Source: Streptomyces albireticuli (lineage in GTDB: Bacteria; Actinomycetota; Actinomycetes; Streptomycetales; Streptomycetaceae). From it: a stretch of DNA of 64,000 nt. A program made the translations under genes and the position numbers. The stretch spans positions 62,001 through 126,000 of the forward strand of contig NZ_JAJQQS010000020.1 in NCBI RefSeq assembly GCF_021228125.1. Reading direction: 5' to 3'. Positions 26,404 through 36,095 of this stretch are shown here, one piece after another (position 1 is the first letter of the stretch; each line of letters opens with the position of its first letter). The notes under the pieces were generated by a model. That model did no database searches. It saw nothing but the letters and a program-made list of their open reading frames with translations, and had not been told where the DNA came from.

Positions 26404-27585
26404 GTGCACGTCGTATCGGGTCGTCGCTCCGCCCTGATGGCAACCGCTCTCCTCGGTTCCCTGGCGCTCTCCGCCTGCTCGGGCGGCTCGGGGGGTGACT
26501 CCGGCGACGCCAAGGCCGAGGCCAAACTGACCGTCACCCCGGGCAGTGGCACCGACGTCGCGCTCGGCACCCCGATCACGGTGAAGGCCGACGGCGGCCG
26601 GATAACCAAGGTGGAGGCCAAGGACGACAAGGGCAACGAGGTCACCGGCAAGGTGGCCGAGGACGGCGCGACCTGGACGTCCGACGGCAAGGCCGGCCCG
26701 AAGACCACCTACACCGTGCGCGCCACCGCCAAGGGCGGCAAGAACGGCAAGGGCAAGGAGACCTCCTCGACCGCCACCTTCACCACGCAGCAGGCGCCGA
26801 GCGTCAACAAGCTGACGAACGCTCCGGCCAACGGCCAGACCGTCGGCACGGGCATGCCGGTCTCGATCCTCTTCGACCACCCGGTCGACAAGAGCAAGCG
26901 CGCCGACATAGAGAAGTCCCTGACGGTCACCTCCACGCCGAAGGTGGAGGGTGCCTGGGGCTGGGTCAAGGACTGGTCGGGCCTGGACCGCATCGACTGG
27001 CGGCCCAAGGACACCTGGCCCTCCGGGACCAAGGTGAAGGTGAAGGGCCTGCTGTCCGGTGTGAACTCCGGCGAGGGCGGCTGGTTCGCGAAGAACTACG
27101 ACTTCGGCTTCACCATAGGCGCCGACCACAAGGCCGTCATCGACGTCCCCTCCCACACCCTGACGATGCTGGAGGACGGCAAGCCCGTCGGCACCATCAA
27201 GGGCTCCGCGGGCTCCCCCGTCGACCCCACCCGAGGCGGCATCCACACGGTCCGCAGCAAGAACGCCGACGAGACCATGGACTCCTCCACCATCGGCCAC
27301 GGCAACGAGTGGATGCTCGAATCGAAGTGGGTCACCCACCTCACCGCCTCCGGCACCTTCCTGCACTCCGCACCCTGGAACCAGTCGATCGGCGTCGAGA
27401 ACAACAGCCACGGCTGCTTCGGCATGACCACCTCCGACGCGAAGAAGGTCTACGACTTCCTGCCGATCGGCTCCACGGTCGAGGTCAAGAACACGACCAG
27501 CACGAAGGTGACGGACCCGGGCAACGGGCTGTCGGTCTGGATGGAGACGTGGGACCAGTGGCAGAAGCGGTCGGCGCTGAAGTAG
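26404..27585 (+). CDS. L,D-transpeptidase lipoprotein (YkuD domain with Ig-like domains)
   Basis: A 393-residue envelope enzyme that forms 3-3 cross-links in peptidoglycan. A signal peptide with lipobox LSAC (about residue 22) is followed by a Gly/Ser linker, two Ig-like domains (about 40-250), and a YkuD catalytic domain with the HGNEW segment and SHGCFGM; the nucleophile is Cys338. The C-terminal extension has Trp residues (VWMETWDQWQ), usual in actinobacterial members. GTG start at 26404, just after a GAAAGG ribosome-binding site. Confidence 0.95.
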   Translation: MHVVSGRRSALMATALLGSLALSACSGGSGGDSGDAKAEAKLTVTPGSGTDVALGTPITVKADGGRITKVEAKDDKGNEVTGKVAEDGATWTSDGKAGPKTTYTVRATAKGGKNGKGKETSSTATFTTQQAPSVNKLTNAPANGQTVGTGMPVSILFDHPVDKSKRADIEKSLTVTSTPKVEGAWGWVKDWSGLDRIDWRPKDTWPSGTKVKVKGLLSGVNSGEGGWFAKNYDFGFTIGADHKAVIDVPSHTLTMLEDGKPVGTIKGSAGSPVDPTRGGIHTVRSKNADETMDSSTIGHGNEWMLESKWVTHLTASGTFLHSAPWNQSIGVENNSHGCFGMTTSDAKKVYDFLPIGSTVEVKNTTSTKVTDPGNGLSVWMETWDQWQKRSALK

Positions 27586-27600
27586 CGCCGTAGGTTGCTG

Positions 27601-27688
27601 CCGGGGCAGGCCGGGGCAGGCCGGGGCAGGCCGGGGCAGGCCGGGGCAGGCCGGGGCAGGCCGGGGCAGGCCGGGGCAGGCCGGGGCG
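27601..27688 (+). repeat. 10-bp tandem repeat, 8 perfect copies
   Basis: CCGGGGCAGG is repeated eight times without change (27601-27680), followed by a degenerate ninth copy. It starts 15 bp after the stop codon of the L,D-transpeptidase. No spacers, so it is not CRISPR. A variable-number repeat is the simplest reading. Confidence 0.95.
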
Positions 27689-28271
27689 GTGCGGCCCGGT
27701 GCGGGCCGGGCTGGGCCGGGGCGAGACCGGTGCGGCGCCCGGGGCCGGTGGGCGCGGCGCGTGGGTTTCCGTCCGGCCGGGGAGGCCGGTCCGGGGCCCG
27801 GGCCTGGTGAGCGCGACACGTGGGTTTCCGCCCGGCCGGGGTGGGCTCGGTTCGGCTCCCGGACCCGGTAGGCGCCGCAGCTGCGTTCCCGCCCGGCTAC
27901 GTTCCCGCCCGGCCGGGGCGTGCGCTGCCGCCTTCCGCGCCCTTCGCCGATCCCGGACGTCCCCCCGGGCGTCCCCGGCGTCCCCCCCCGGGCGTCCCCG
28001 GCGTCCCCCCGGGGCGCCTTCCGTGCCCCGCGCGGTGGTCCCGAACGCCGGGTGGGCCGGGACCCGGCTCACCCGGCCCACGCGGGGCGCCCCCGGCGAC
28101 AGCCGAATACGCGGCCGGGGGAGGTCGAGGGCCGGCGTTCCGAGGAGCGGGCCGGCAGCGCCCTTCCGCCCGCTTCCGGCCTCCTCCGTCACTCCCATCG
28201 AGTACCGTGCAGGGTCGGTGTCGACCCGGAACACTTGAGGAGCGGAGCAGCATGCAGGGCGGAGCCCCCTC
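27689..28271. other. Gene-free, repeat-rich GC interval before sbcD
   Basis: No supported coding sequence. It holds two copies of a GTGGGTTTCCG-CCGGCCGGGG block (about 27760 and 27818), related CGTTCCCGCCCGG copies at about 27885-27915, and a doubled CCCCGGGCGTCCCCGGCGT block at about 27963-28005. The last 80 bp probably carry the sbcD promoter. Confidence 0.6.
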
Positions 28272-29438
28272 GTGAGAATCCTGCACACGTCCGACTGGCA
28301 CCTGGGCCGCTCCTTCCACCGGATCAGCCTCCTCCGTGCCCAGCGCGACTTCGTCGAGCACCTCGTCGCCACCGTCCGCGAGCACGAGGTCGACGCCGTC
28401 CTCGTCGCCGGGGACGTCTACGACCGGGCCGTACCGCCGCTCGCCGCCGTCGAGCTCTTCGACGACGCCCTGCACCGGCTCGCGGACCTCGGCGTGCCCA
28501 CCGTGATGATCTCCGGCAACCACGACTCGCCGCGTCGCCTCGGCGTCGGCGCCGGACTCATCGAGCGGGCCGGGATCCACCTCCGCACCGACCCGGCCGG
28601 CATCGGCACCCCCGTGCTGCTCGCCGACGCCCACGGCGACGTCGCCTTCTACGGGCTGCCCTACCTGGAGCCCGCCCTCGTCCGCGAGGAACTCGGCGCC
28701 CGCCGCGGCGGCCACACGGCCGTACTGGAGGCCGCCATGGAGCGGGTCCGCACCGACCTCGCCGCCAGGCCCGCGGGCACCCGGTCCGTGGTCCTCGCGC
28801 ACGCCTTCGTCGCCGGCGGCGCCACCAGCGACAGCGAGCGCGACATCACCGTCGGCGGCGTAGCCTCCGTACCCGCCGAGGTCTTCGCCGGCGTCGACTA
28901 CACCGCCCTCGGCCATCTGCACGGCTGCCAGACGCTCACCGAGCGCGTCCGCTACTCCGGCTCCCCGCTCGCGTACTCCTTCTCCGAGGCCGACCACCGC
29001 AAGACCATGTGGCTGATCGACCTCGACGCCCGGGGCGACGTGACCGGCGAACGCCTCGACTGCCCGGTGCCCCGGCGCCTCGCCCGGATCCGCGGCCGCC
29101 TCGACGACCTGCTCCGCGACCCCGCGCTCGACCGCCACGAGGACGCCTGGGTCGAGGCCACCCTCACCGACCCGCACCGCCCCGACGAGCCCATGGCCCG
29201 GCTCGCCGCCCGCTTCCCGCACGTCGTGAGCCTCGCCCTGGAGCCCGACCGGGCACCGGAGGACCCGCTCGCCTCCTACGCCCAGCGGCTCCGGAACCGC
29301 AGCGACCAGCAGATCGCGGAGGACTTCGTGGCCCATGTGCGCGCCGGGCGTGGCCCCGATGAGGAGGAGCGCGCCGTGCTCACCGCCGCACTCGACGCCG
29401 TACGGCTGGACGACACCGCCCGCGAGGCCGCCCGGTGA
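28272..29438 (+). CDS. sbcD: Exonuclease SbcCD subunit D (Mre11-type nuclease)
   Basis: A 388-residue metallophosphoesterase with all expected motifs: SDWHLG, GDVYDR, SGNHDSP, a His in LAHAFV, and LGHLHG. SbcD is the nuclease subunit that, with the ATPase SbcC, cuts DNA hairpins and protein-blocked ends. GTG start gives the canonical MRILHTSDWH. Its stop overlaps the SbcC start (GTGA), so the two subunits are translationally coupled. Confidence 0.97.
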   Translation: MRILHTSDWHLGRSFHRISLLRAQRDFVEHLVATVREHEVDAVLVAGDVYDRAVPPLAAVELFDDALHRLADLGVPTVMISGNHDSPRRLGVGAGLIERAGIHLRTDPAGIGTPVLLADAHGDVAFYGLPYLEPALVREELGARRGGHTAVLEAAMERVRTDLAARPAGTRSVVLAHAFVAGGATSDSERDITVGGVASVPAEVFAGVDYTALGHLHGCQTLTERVRYSGSPLAYSFSEADHRKTMWLIDLDARGDVTGERLDCPVPRRLARIRGRLDDLLRDPALDRHEDAWVEATLTDPHRPDEPMARLAARFPHVVSLALEPDRAPEDPLASYAQRLRNRSDQQIAEDFVAHVRAGRGPDEEERAVLTAALDAVRLDDTAREAAR

Positions 29439-32400
29439 AGCTCCACAAGCTCACGGTCACCGCCTTCGGGCCCTTCGGCGGCACCCAGCACATCGACTTC
29501 GACGAGCTGTCGGCGGCCGGCCTGTTCCTGCTGCACGGCCCCACGGGCGCGGGCAAGACCTCCGTCCTCGACGCCGTCTGCTACGCCCTCTACGGCGGCG
29601 TGCCCGGCGCCCGCCAGGGCAGCGGCCTCACCCTGCGCAGCGACCACGCGGACCCCGGCACGCCCACCGAGGTCGTCCTCGACCTCACCGTCGGCGGGCG
29701 CCGTCTGGAGATCACCCGGCGGCCGGAGCAGCTCCGCCCCAAGAAGCGGGGCACCGGCTCCACCCGCGAGAAGGCCGCCAGCACCCTGCGCGAGCGGACC
29801 GACGGCGGCCCCTGGCAGGGCCTCAGCCGATCCCACCAGGAGATCGGCGAGGAGATCGGCCAGCTGCTCGGTATGAGCCGGGAGCAGTTCTGCCAGGTCG
29901 TCCTGCTGCCGCAGGGCGACTTCGCCCGCTTCCTGCGCGCCGAGGACACCGCACGCGGCAAGCTTCTCGGCAAGCTCTTCGACACCAGCCGCTTCGCCGC
30001 CGTCGAGGAGCGCCTCGCCGAGCTGCGCCGCGCCGCCGAGCAGCAGGTCCGCACCGGCGACGAGCGGCTCCTCGCCCTCGCCCACCGGATGCACCAGGCC
30101 GCCGGCGACCCCACGCTGCCCGAGCCGGGCACGGCCGCCCCGGGCACCGCCCCCGGCGCCCCCGCGGCCCTCCCGGCACAGCGCGCCCCGCGCACGGCCG
30201 CCGCCCGCAAGGACCCGCAGCCCCTGGCCCCCGGCGACGCCGGCCTGGCCGACGCCGTCCTGGAGTGGGCCGCCCTGGCCCGTACGGGCGCGCGCGAGCG
30301 GCGCGACATCGCCGCCCTGGCCGTCCGCACCGCCGAGGAGGCGCATCGCGCGGCCCAGGGGCAGGCCGACGCCGCCCGCGAGCTGGCCGGGCTCCAGCAC
30401 CGGCACGCCGAGGCCCGGGAGCGCGCCGCCGCGCTCGACGCCCGGCGCGACGAGCACCGCGCGACCGGCGCCCGCCTGGAGCGGGCCCGCGCCGCCGCGC
30501 CCGTGGGCCCCGCCCTGGAGCTGTACGACGAGGCCGGGCGCGCCCACCGCGCGGCCGCCGCCGCCGAGCGCGCCGCCCGCGAACGGCTCCCCGACGCCCA
30601 CCGCGACGCCACCGGGGAGCGGCTCGCCGCCCTGGAGCACGGGCTCCGTGAGGACCTCGGCTCGCTGTCCGCGGCCCGCCGCGCCGAACAGCGGGCCGCC
30701 GCCCTCGCCGCCGAACGGGCCGGACTGGACCGCGACGCCCTCGCCGACGAGGACACCCTCGCCGACGCCGCCGACTGGCTCGCCGGCTGGGAGACCCTGC
30801 GCGCCGCCCACGAACGGCGCGTCGAGGACGCGCGCGAGGCGGCCACCCGCGCCGCCCGCCTCGAAGGCGAGATCGCCCCCGCCCGGCGTCGGCTGGAGGC
30901 CGCCCGCGAGCGCGACCGCCTCGCCGGAGCCGTCGGCACGGCCGAGGCCGGGCTGCTGAATGCCCGGGAGCGCGCCGCGCGCGCCCGGGAGCGGTGGCTC
31001 GACCTCAAGGAGCGCCGCCTGCTCGGCATAGCCGCCGAGCTGGCCGCCGGCCTCGGGCCCGGCGAGCCCTGCAAGGTATGCGGCGCCACCGAGCACCCGG
31101 CCCCCGCCCGCGCCGCCGCCGGGCACGTCGACCGGGCCGAGGAGGAGCGGGCGCTGGACGCCGCCCAGAAGGCGGACACCGCACGCGAGCACGCGGAAGG
31201 CGAGCTCCGGGCGCTGCGCGACGCCCTGGAACGGGCCGCCGCCGAGGCGGGCCCGGACACCGCCGAGGCCCTCGCGGCCCTCCTCGACACCACCCGCCGC
31301 GCGTTCGCCGAGGCCCGGGAGGCCGGTGGGGACGCGCACGCCGCCCGTGAGGCCCTGGAGCGGGCCGAGCGCGAGCACGACCTGCGCGTCGAGGCCCGGC
31401 AGGCCGCCCAGCTGCGGATCACCGCCCGCACCGCCCACCGGGAACACCTCGACGCCGAACTGCGCGCGCTGGAGGAGGAGCTCGCCCTGGCGCGGGGCGG
31501 CGAGGAGACCGTCGCCCGCCGCGCCGCGCTCCTGGAGCGGGAGCTGGCCGCTCTCGGCGCCGCCCTCGACGCCGTACGGACCGCGGCCACGGCCGCCGAC
31601 GACCTGGAGAAGGCGGCCGCGCGGCTCGACGACACCGCCCTGCGGGCCGGCTTCGACAACCCCTCGCTCGCGGCGGAGGCCCTGCTCCCCGCCGGTGCCC
31701 AGCGCGAGCTCCAGGACCGTCTCGACCGGTGGCGGAGCGAGGCGGCCGGGGCCGCCGCCGAGCTCGCCGACCCCGGGGTCGCGGCCGCCGCGGCCCTGCC
31801 GCCCGCCGACCCGGCCGCCGCCGACGGCCTGCTGGCGGCCGCCACCCGGCGGCTGCGCGAGGCGTCCGCCGCGGAGTCCGCCGCCCGCACCCGCTGCGAG
31901 GAGCTCGACCGGCTCTCCGCCCAGGCCGTCACCGACGCCCGCCGGCTGGCGCCGCTGCGCGAGGAGCACCACCGGGTGGCCGGCCTCGCGGGGCTCGCCG
32001 CCGGCACGTCCGCCCTCAACGAGCGGAAGATGCGCCTGGAGTCCTACGTCCTCGCCGCCCGCCTGGAACAGGTCGCGGCCGCCGCCACCAGCCGCCTGCG
32101 GCGCATGTCCTCCGGCCGCTACACCCTGGTCCACTCCGACGCCCGCGCCGGCTCCCGCCGTTCGGGCCTCGGCCTGCACGTCATCGACGCCTGGACCGGC
32201 AGCGAGCGCGACACCGCGACGCTCTCCGGCGGCGAGACGTTCTTCGCCTCCCTCGCCCTCGCGCTCGGCCTCGCCGACGTCGTCACGGAGGAGGCGGGCG
32301 GGGTGCGGCTGGACACCCTCTTCATCGACGAGGGGTTCGGCAGCCTCGACGCGCAGACGCTGGACGAGGTGCTGGACGTGCTGGACGCGTTGCGCGAGCG

Positions 32401-32524
32401 GGACCGGACGGTGGGGATCGTGAGCCATGTGGCGGATCTCCGGCAGCGGGTTCCGGCGCAGTTGCAGGTGGTGAAGGGACGGTCGGGGTCGGAGGTGCGG
32501 CACCGTACGGCGGGTGCGGGGTAG
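29435..32524 (+). CDS. sbcC: Exonuclease SbcCD subunit C (Rad50-type SMC ATPase)
   Basis: A 1029-residue SMC-like protein. The N-terminal ATPase half has Walker A GPTGAGKTSVLD (about residue 36). Long Ala/Arg/Glu-rich coiled coils flank a zinc hook CKVCGATEHP (about 547-556). The C-terminal half has the ABC signature LSGGETFFASLALALG and Walker B LDTLFIDEGFGSLD. A coupled start overlaps the sbcD stop. Length and layout are normal for the family. Confidence 0.97.
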   Translation: MKLHKLTVTAFGPFGGTQHIDFDELSAAGLFLLHGPTGAGKTSVLDAVCYALYGGVPGARQGSGLTLRSDHADPGTPTEVVLDLTVGGRRLEITRRPEQLRPKKRGTGSTREKAASTLRERTDGGPWQGLSRSHQEIGEEIGQLLGMSREQFCQVVLLPQGDFARFLRAEDTARGKLLGKLFDTSRFAAVEERLAELRRAAEQQVRTGDERLLALAHRMHQAAGDPTLPEPGTAAPGTAPGAPAALPAQRAPRTAAARKDPQPLAPGDAGLADAVLEWAALARTGARERRDIAALAVRTAEEAHRAAQGQADAARELAGLQHRHAEARERAAALDARRDEHRATGARLERARAAAPVGPALELYDEAGRAHRAAAAAERAARERLPDAHRDATGERLAALEHGLREDLGSLSAARRAEQRAAALAAERAGLDRDALADEDTLADAADWLAGWETLRAAHERRVEDAREAATRAARLEGEIAPARRRLEAARERDRLAGAVGTAEAGLLNARERAARARERWLDLKERRLLGIAAELAAGLGPGEPCKVCGATEHPAPARAAAGHVDRAEEERALDAAQKADTAREHAEGELRALRDALERAAAEAGPDTAEALAALLDTTRRAFAEAREAGGDAHAAREALERAEREHDLRVEARQAAQLRITARTAHREHLDAELRALEEELALARGGEETVARRAALLERELAALGAALDAVRTAATAADDLEKAAARLDDTALRAGFDNPSLAAEALLPAGAQRELQDRLDRWRSEAAGAAAELADPGVAAAAALPPADPAAADGLLAAATRRLREASAAESAARTRCEELDRLSAQAVTDARRLAPLREEHHRVAGLAGLAAGTSALNERKMRLESYVLAARLEQVAAAATSRLRRMSSGRYTLVHSDARAGSRRSGLGLHVIDAWTGSERDTATLSGGETFFASLALALGLADVVTEEAGGVRLDTLFIDEGFGSLDAQTLDEVLDVLDALRERDRTVGIVSHVADLRQRVPAQLQVVKGRSGSEVRHRTAGAG

Positions 32525-32573
32525 GGGTGCCGCGGCGCGGGGCGTTTTCCCCAGCCCCGCCCCTTCCCGAATG

Positions 32574-32622
32574 TCCTCAAGCGCCGGACGGGCTGGTTTT
32601 CAGCCCGTCCGGCGCTTGAGGA
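32574..32622. terminator. Perfect 22-bp palindrome, probable bidirectional terminator
   Basis: A 22-bp stem beginning TCCTCAAGCGCC and ending GACGGGCTG pairs perfectly with its complement around a 5-nt GTTTT loop. It sits about 50 bp after the sbcC stop and about 70 bp from the 3' end of the convergent Lrp gene, so it can end both transcripts. This hairpin type is recurrent in Streptomyces genomes. Confidence 0.9.
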
Positions 32623-32694
32623 CCGGGGTCCGGGGCGGAGCCCCGGTTACGGGAAGGGGCGGGGTGGGGACAGGGCCCCGCGCAGCGGCGAGCG

Positions 32695-33141
32695 TCAGCG
32701 GCCCAGCGCACGCCGTGGCAGCGGTGACGAATACACCACGCTCGTCGTCACCGACCCCAGCCCCCCGATCCGCCCCGCCACCTCCTCCAGATGCCGCATC
32801 GACCGCGCCGCCACCTTGATCACGAAGCAGTCGTCCCCCGTGACGTGATGCGCCTCCAGGATCTCCGGCGTCGTCTCCACGAGATCGTGGAACGGCTTGT
32901 AGTTGCCGTTCGGATAGCGGAGGCGGACGAACGCGAGCACCGGCATGCCCAGCTTCTCGGGGTCGACGACGGCGGTGTAACCGCCGATGACGCCCGCCTC
33001 CTCCAGCCGCCGGACCCGCTCGGTCACGGCACTGGGGGACATGTTGACGGTGCGCGCCAACTCGGCGAAGCCCGCGCGGCCGTTGGCCTGGAGGGCGTCG
33101 AGAATGCGCCAGTCGGTGGCGTCAGGGGAATAGCCGGTCAT
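32695..33141 (-). CDS. Lrp/AsnC-family transcriptional regulator
   Basis: A 148-residue protein. The N-terminal winged helix is typical of the family (LDALQANGRAGFAELARTV, then SPSAVTERVRRLEEAGVIGGY), and the C-terminal part is a RAM-type ligand domain (VLAFVRLRYPNG to VTTSVVYSS). Such regulators sense amino acids. It is divergent from the rhodanese gene with 94 bp between them, so it may control it. Confidence 0.95.
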   Translation of the reverse strand: MTGYSPDATDWRILDALQANGRAGFAELARTVNMSPSAVTERVRRLEEAGVIGGYTAVVDPEKLGMPVLAFVRLRYPNGNYKPFHDLVETTPEILEAHHVTGDDCFVIKVAARSMRHLEEVAGRIGGLGSVTTSVVYSSPLPRRALGR

Positions 33142-33235
33142 GTGCGATGTCTAGCAGTGAAATCACCGGTTGAACAAGGGTTTTGCCGGGGATCACATGT
33201 TCACGGCCCGTCGGCGGGTCCGTAGATTTGCCGCC

Positions 33236-33739
33236 ATGAACACCGCCACCGCGCCCCACGATCTTCCCGGAACGCCTCTGACCAGCAGCGTCATGGCCGT
33301 CCCCGCCGCACCGCCCGCCGAGGCCGCGGCCTACTTCGCCGCCCGGCTCGCCTTCCACACCGATGTCGCCGATGTCCGTAAAGCACTCACCGGCGGTGCC
33401 GCGGACTTCGTCGTCGTGGACAGCCGCTCCACCGCGTCCTGGGACCAGGGCCACGTCCCCGGCGCGCTCCACCTGCCGACCGCCCGGATCCCCGGGGACG
33501 CGCCCCGGCTCCTCGACCCGGCCGTCCCGGTCGTCGTGTACTGCTGGGGTCCCGGCTGCGACGGCGCCACCCGCGCGGCGCTCGCCCTCGCGCGCCTCGG
33601 CTACCGCGTCAAGGAGATGCTCGGCGGCATCGAGTACTGGATCCGTGAGGGCTATGACGTCGAGACCTGGGAGGGCACCCGGCGGCTCCCGGCCGACCCG
33701 CTGACCGCGCCGGTGGGAGCCGACGACTGCGGGTGCTGA
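33236..33739 (+). CDS. Rhodanese-like sulfurtransferase
   Basis: A 167-residue single-domain rhodanese. A short N-terminal helix is followed by FVVVDSRSTASWDQGHVPGA and the active-site loop VVVYCWGPGCDGATRAAL, where the first Cys of CWGPGC is the likely persulfide carrier, and then LGGIEYWIREGY. The C-terminus ends in a CGC pair. The ATG at 33236 was chosen because the upstream extension is basic and unlike the family. It faces an Lrp-type regulator. Confidence 0.92.
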   Translation: MNTATAPHDLPGTPLTSSVMAVPAAPPAEAAAYFAARLAFHTDVADVRKALTGGAADFVVVDSRSTASWDQGHVPGALHLPTARIPGDAPRLLDPAVPVVVYCWGPGCDGATRAALALARLGYRVKEMLGGIEYWIREGYDVETWEGTRRLPADPLTAPVGADDCGC

Positions 33740-33777
33740 CCGGCCGCCGGGCACTGGAAGGAGTAGCGGCCCGGCCC

Positions 33778-34401
33778 TCAGACACCTGCTGCCACCGTGG
33801 CGCCCAGCCCCAGCAGGACGACACCGGTCGTCATACTGAGCCCCCGCAGGACCGCCGGCCGTGAGATCAAGGCGCGTCCCCGGCCGACGGCCCAGGTGAA
33901 CAACATGTACCAGGAGGCGCTGACGAGCGCCCACAGGGCTCCCAGGGCGACGGTCGACAGGAACACCGGGCCCTTCGCCGTCACGAACTGGGGCAGTACC
34001 GAGACGGCGAACACGCCGGCCTTCGGGTTGCCGAGGTTGGTGCTCAGGCCGGTGAGGTATCCGCCCGCGAAACCGGTGCGGCGCCCGCCCTCGTGGGGCG
34101 GACGGGTGGAGGCGGCGGTGAGCGCGGTCCGTAGCGTCTTCACTCCGAGGAACATCAGCACGATGCCGCCTGCGATCCGGAGCGCCGCGTACGCGGTGGG
34201 GCTGGCCAGCAGGACGGCGGACAGCCCGGCCGCGGCGGCCGTGGACCACAGCAGGAAGCCGGTGGCGTTGCCCGCGAGCGTGCCCCGGACCGTGCGTCGG
34301 CCGCCTTCCAGAACCTGCCGGATCAACAGGGCTTGACTCGCGCCTGGCAGCATCGCCAGCAGCAAGGTGGTGGCGAGGAAAACGGGCACATGCGTGGGCA
34401 T
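33778..34401 (-). CDS. LysE-family amino acid exporter
   Basis: A 207-residue membrane protein with about six hydrophobic helices and the LysE-type loop GNATGFLLW, FLGVKTLRTAL and GLSTNLGNPKAGVFAVSVLPQF. The ATG at 34401 (MPTHVPVFLATTLLLAMLPG) begins with the first membrane helix and has GGAAGGGG upstream; a longer start at 34446 adds a non-membrane stretch. It is divergent from a LysR gene, the classic lysE/lysG arrangement. Confidence 0.93.
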   Translation of the reverse strand: MPTHVPVFLATTLLLAMLPGASQALLIRQVLEGGRRTVRGTLAGNATGFLLWSTAAAAGLSAVLLASPTAYAALRIAGGIVLMFLGVKTLRTALTAASTRPPHEGGRRTGFAGGYLTGLSTNLGNPKAGVFAVSVLPQFVTAKGPVFLSTVALGALWALVSASWYMLFTWAVGRGRALISRPAVLRGLSMTTGVVLLGLGATVAAGV

Positions 34402-34511
34402 GGGAAAGGAACCCCTTCCGGGGATTGCGGCTGATGGGTGCACCACCAGGCTTCCTGCCCCGCGCCCCTAAGAGAAGTTAAAAGAGAAGGGTGCAGCATT
34501 AAGATCAGTGA

Positions 34512-35525
34512 ATGGTGACGGACCCGGGACAGCTCCGCCTTCTCGCGCTGATCGAGCGGCACGGCTCCCTGACAGCGGCGGCTCGCGCCCTCCAGCTCAC
34601 GCCCGCGGCGGTCACCCAGCAGGTGGTCAAGGCCGAGCGCGACTGGCAGGTGCCACTGGTCGTCCGTGGTCCTCGCGGGGCGACGCTCACCGCGGCCGGC
34701 GCGCTGCTGGCCGCCCACGGCCGGACCGTGGAGGAGGCCTCGGACAAGGCCGAGGCGGAACTGGCCGCACTCCTCGGCCACCTCTCCCTACGGCTGCGGA
34801 TCGGAACGTTCCAGGCAGCCGCCCTGCACCTGCTGCCACCCGCTCTGACGGCGCTGCGCCACCGCCATCCGGACGCCGACGTCTCGGTCGTGGACGTGGT
34901 GTCCGGACGCGGAGTGGAGGAGATCGGCGCGGGGCGCCTGGACATGGTCATCGTCGCGTCCTGGGGCACGCCGCTCGTGCCGCCCCCACACATACGGGCC
35001 CACTCGCTCCTGCTGGACCCGATGGTCGTGGTGCTCCCCGACGACCATCCACTGGCCACCGGGCAGCCCGCGGACACCGAACTTCACCTGGAGCAACTGC
35101 GCGACGAATCGTGGGTCTCCATCCTGGCCGGCCATGCCGCCCGCGAACAGTTCCACGACGCCGCCCGCGAGGCCGGCTTCACTCCCACCGTGCGGTTCGA
35201 GACCGAGTCCTACGATGTCGCCCAGGCCCTCGTCGGCACAGGCAGCGCGGTGGCCCTGGTCTCGCGTCTGGCCCTGGCCCGTGCGCCCGGCACCACCCAT
35301 CGCGAACTGGCCCACCCCAGGCCCTACCGCCATCTCTACGCCGTGACCAGAACGGACGCCAGCCTCACACCACTCGCGGACATGCTCATCGACCTCCTAC
35401 GCGATGTCGCCCGCGACATCACGGCCACCTGGGAGGCTCCCCCGCGAGAAAGACGACGCCCATCGAACTCACGGCACGGAGCCGGCAGCCGGATCGCGGC
35501 ACCGAAGCGATGGGCGAAACCCTGA
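34512..35525 (+). CDS. LysR-family transcriptional regulator
   Basis: A 337-residue regulator. The N-terminal helix-turn-helix (LALIERHGSLTAAARALQLTPAAVTQQVVKAE is the recognition region) is followed by a substrate-binding domain with LSLRLRIGTFQAAALHLLPPAL and LDMVIVASWG. Divergent from LysE, so it probably activates export in response to an amino acid. The last 35 or so residues are Arg/Pro-rich and run toward insertion-sequence debris, so the native C-terminus may have been replaced. Confidence 0.92.
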   Translation: MVTDPGQLRLLALIERHGSLTAAARALQLTPAAVTQQVVKAERDWQVPLVVRGPRGATLTAAGALLAAHGRTVEEASDKAEAELAALLGHLSLRLRIGTFQAAALHLLPPALTALRHRHPDADVSVVDVVSGRGVEEIGAGRLDMVIVASWGTPLVPPPHIRAHSLLLDPMVVVLPDDHPLATGQPADTELHLEQLRDESWVSILAGHAAREQFHDAAREAGFTPTVRFETESYDVAQALVGTGSAVALVSRLALARAPGTTHRELAHPRPYRHLYAVTRTDASLTPLADMLIDLLRDVARDITATWEAPPRERRRPSNSRHGAGSRIAAPKRWAKP

Positions 35526-35679
35526 ACGATCCACTGCGACTTCGCCCGCTCCCGCCCACTGAGAGCCGCCAGGGGCCCGGCCGCCGAACCCGGCCGACAT
35601 CCTCCACGCATGACCCGGTGAACGGCCGATCCGATCCGCGGTCGGCGATGGGCCGACCACCGCCGAACCTGGGCAGCCG

Positions 35680-35925
35680 TTGCGTGGAAGTACCGCACCT
35701 GCTCGCCCTGGCGGGATCGTTCCAGACCGCTCACAAACGGCTGATCAGGCGGGCCGTGGCCGTGGACGGCACCTGGGAACGCATCCTCGCCGCGGTCCTG
35801 GCAGCGGCCGACGGCGCTGACGACATCGGCTGGACCGTGTCGGTGGACTCCACCGTCTGCCGGGCCCACCAGCACACCGCCGGCGCCAGGGAAAAGGGGC
35901 TTCAGGCCGGGCCGAACCCGAGGGC
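35680..35925 (+). pseudogene. IS5-family transposase fragment
   Basis: The plus strand reads GSFQTAHKRLIRRAVAVDGTWERIL, then VSVDSTVCRAHQHTAGARE, which are N-terminal and central segments of IS5-group transposases. The frame loses similarity after about 35925, and no start, C-terminal region or inverted repeats are found. It is a remnant. Confidence 0.75.
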
Positions 35926-36095
35926 GCCCCGCGCCGCCGCGGTGGGACGGCTGCGGGAAGCGGTCGACATCGAGCCCTCCTTCCGCGCGATGGGCATCGA
36001 CGGGATTGTTTTCATCGGCGCGTTGCCGCGACAGGCCCTGAACGCCTTCGAGGGCCGGAACGTCCGGCCGGCCTGCGCACGCTGACAACGTGTTC

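Noticed and set aside
27601..27688. Possible CRISPR or origin iterons
   Set aside because: Ten-base units with no spacers and no replication gene nearby.
29276..32503. A 1075-codon minus-strand frame opposite sbcC
   Set aside because: It is a shadow of the Ala/Glu/Arg-rich coiled-coil coding; no motif and no start signal.
34470..34489. Direct repeat AAGAGAAG upstream of LysR as an operator
   Set aside because: A direct repeat rather than the T-N11-A dyad expected for LysR regulators, and too short to support a site.
34508..36085. A single long plus-strand frame of 525 codons through the LysR gene and IS5 fragment
   Set aside because: Its first part is out of frame with the LysR gene and has no domain; only the tail carries transposase residues, so the two should be separated.
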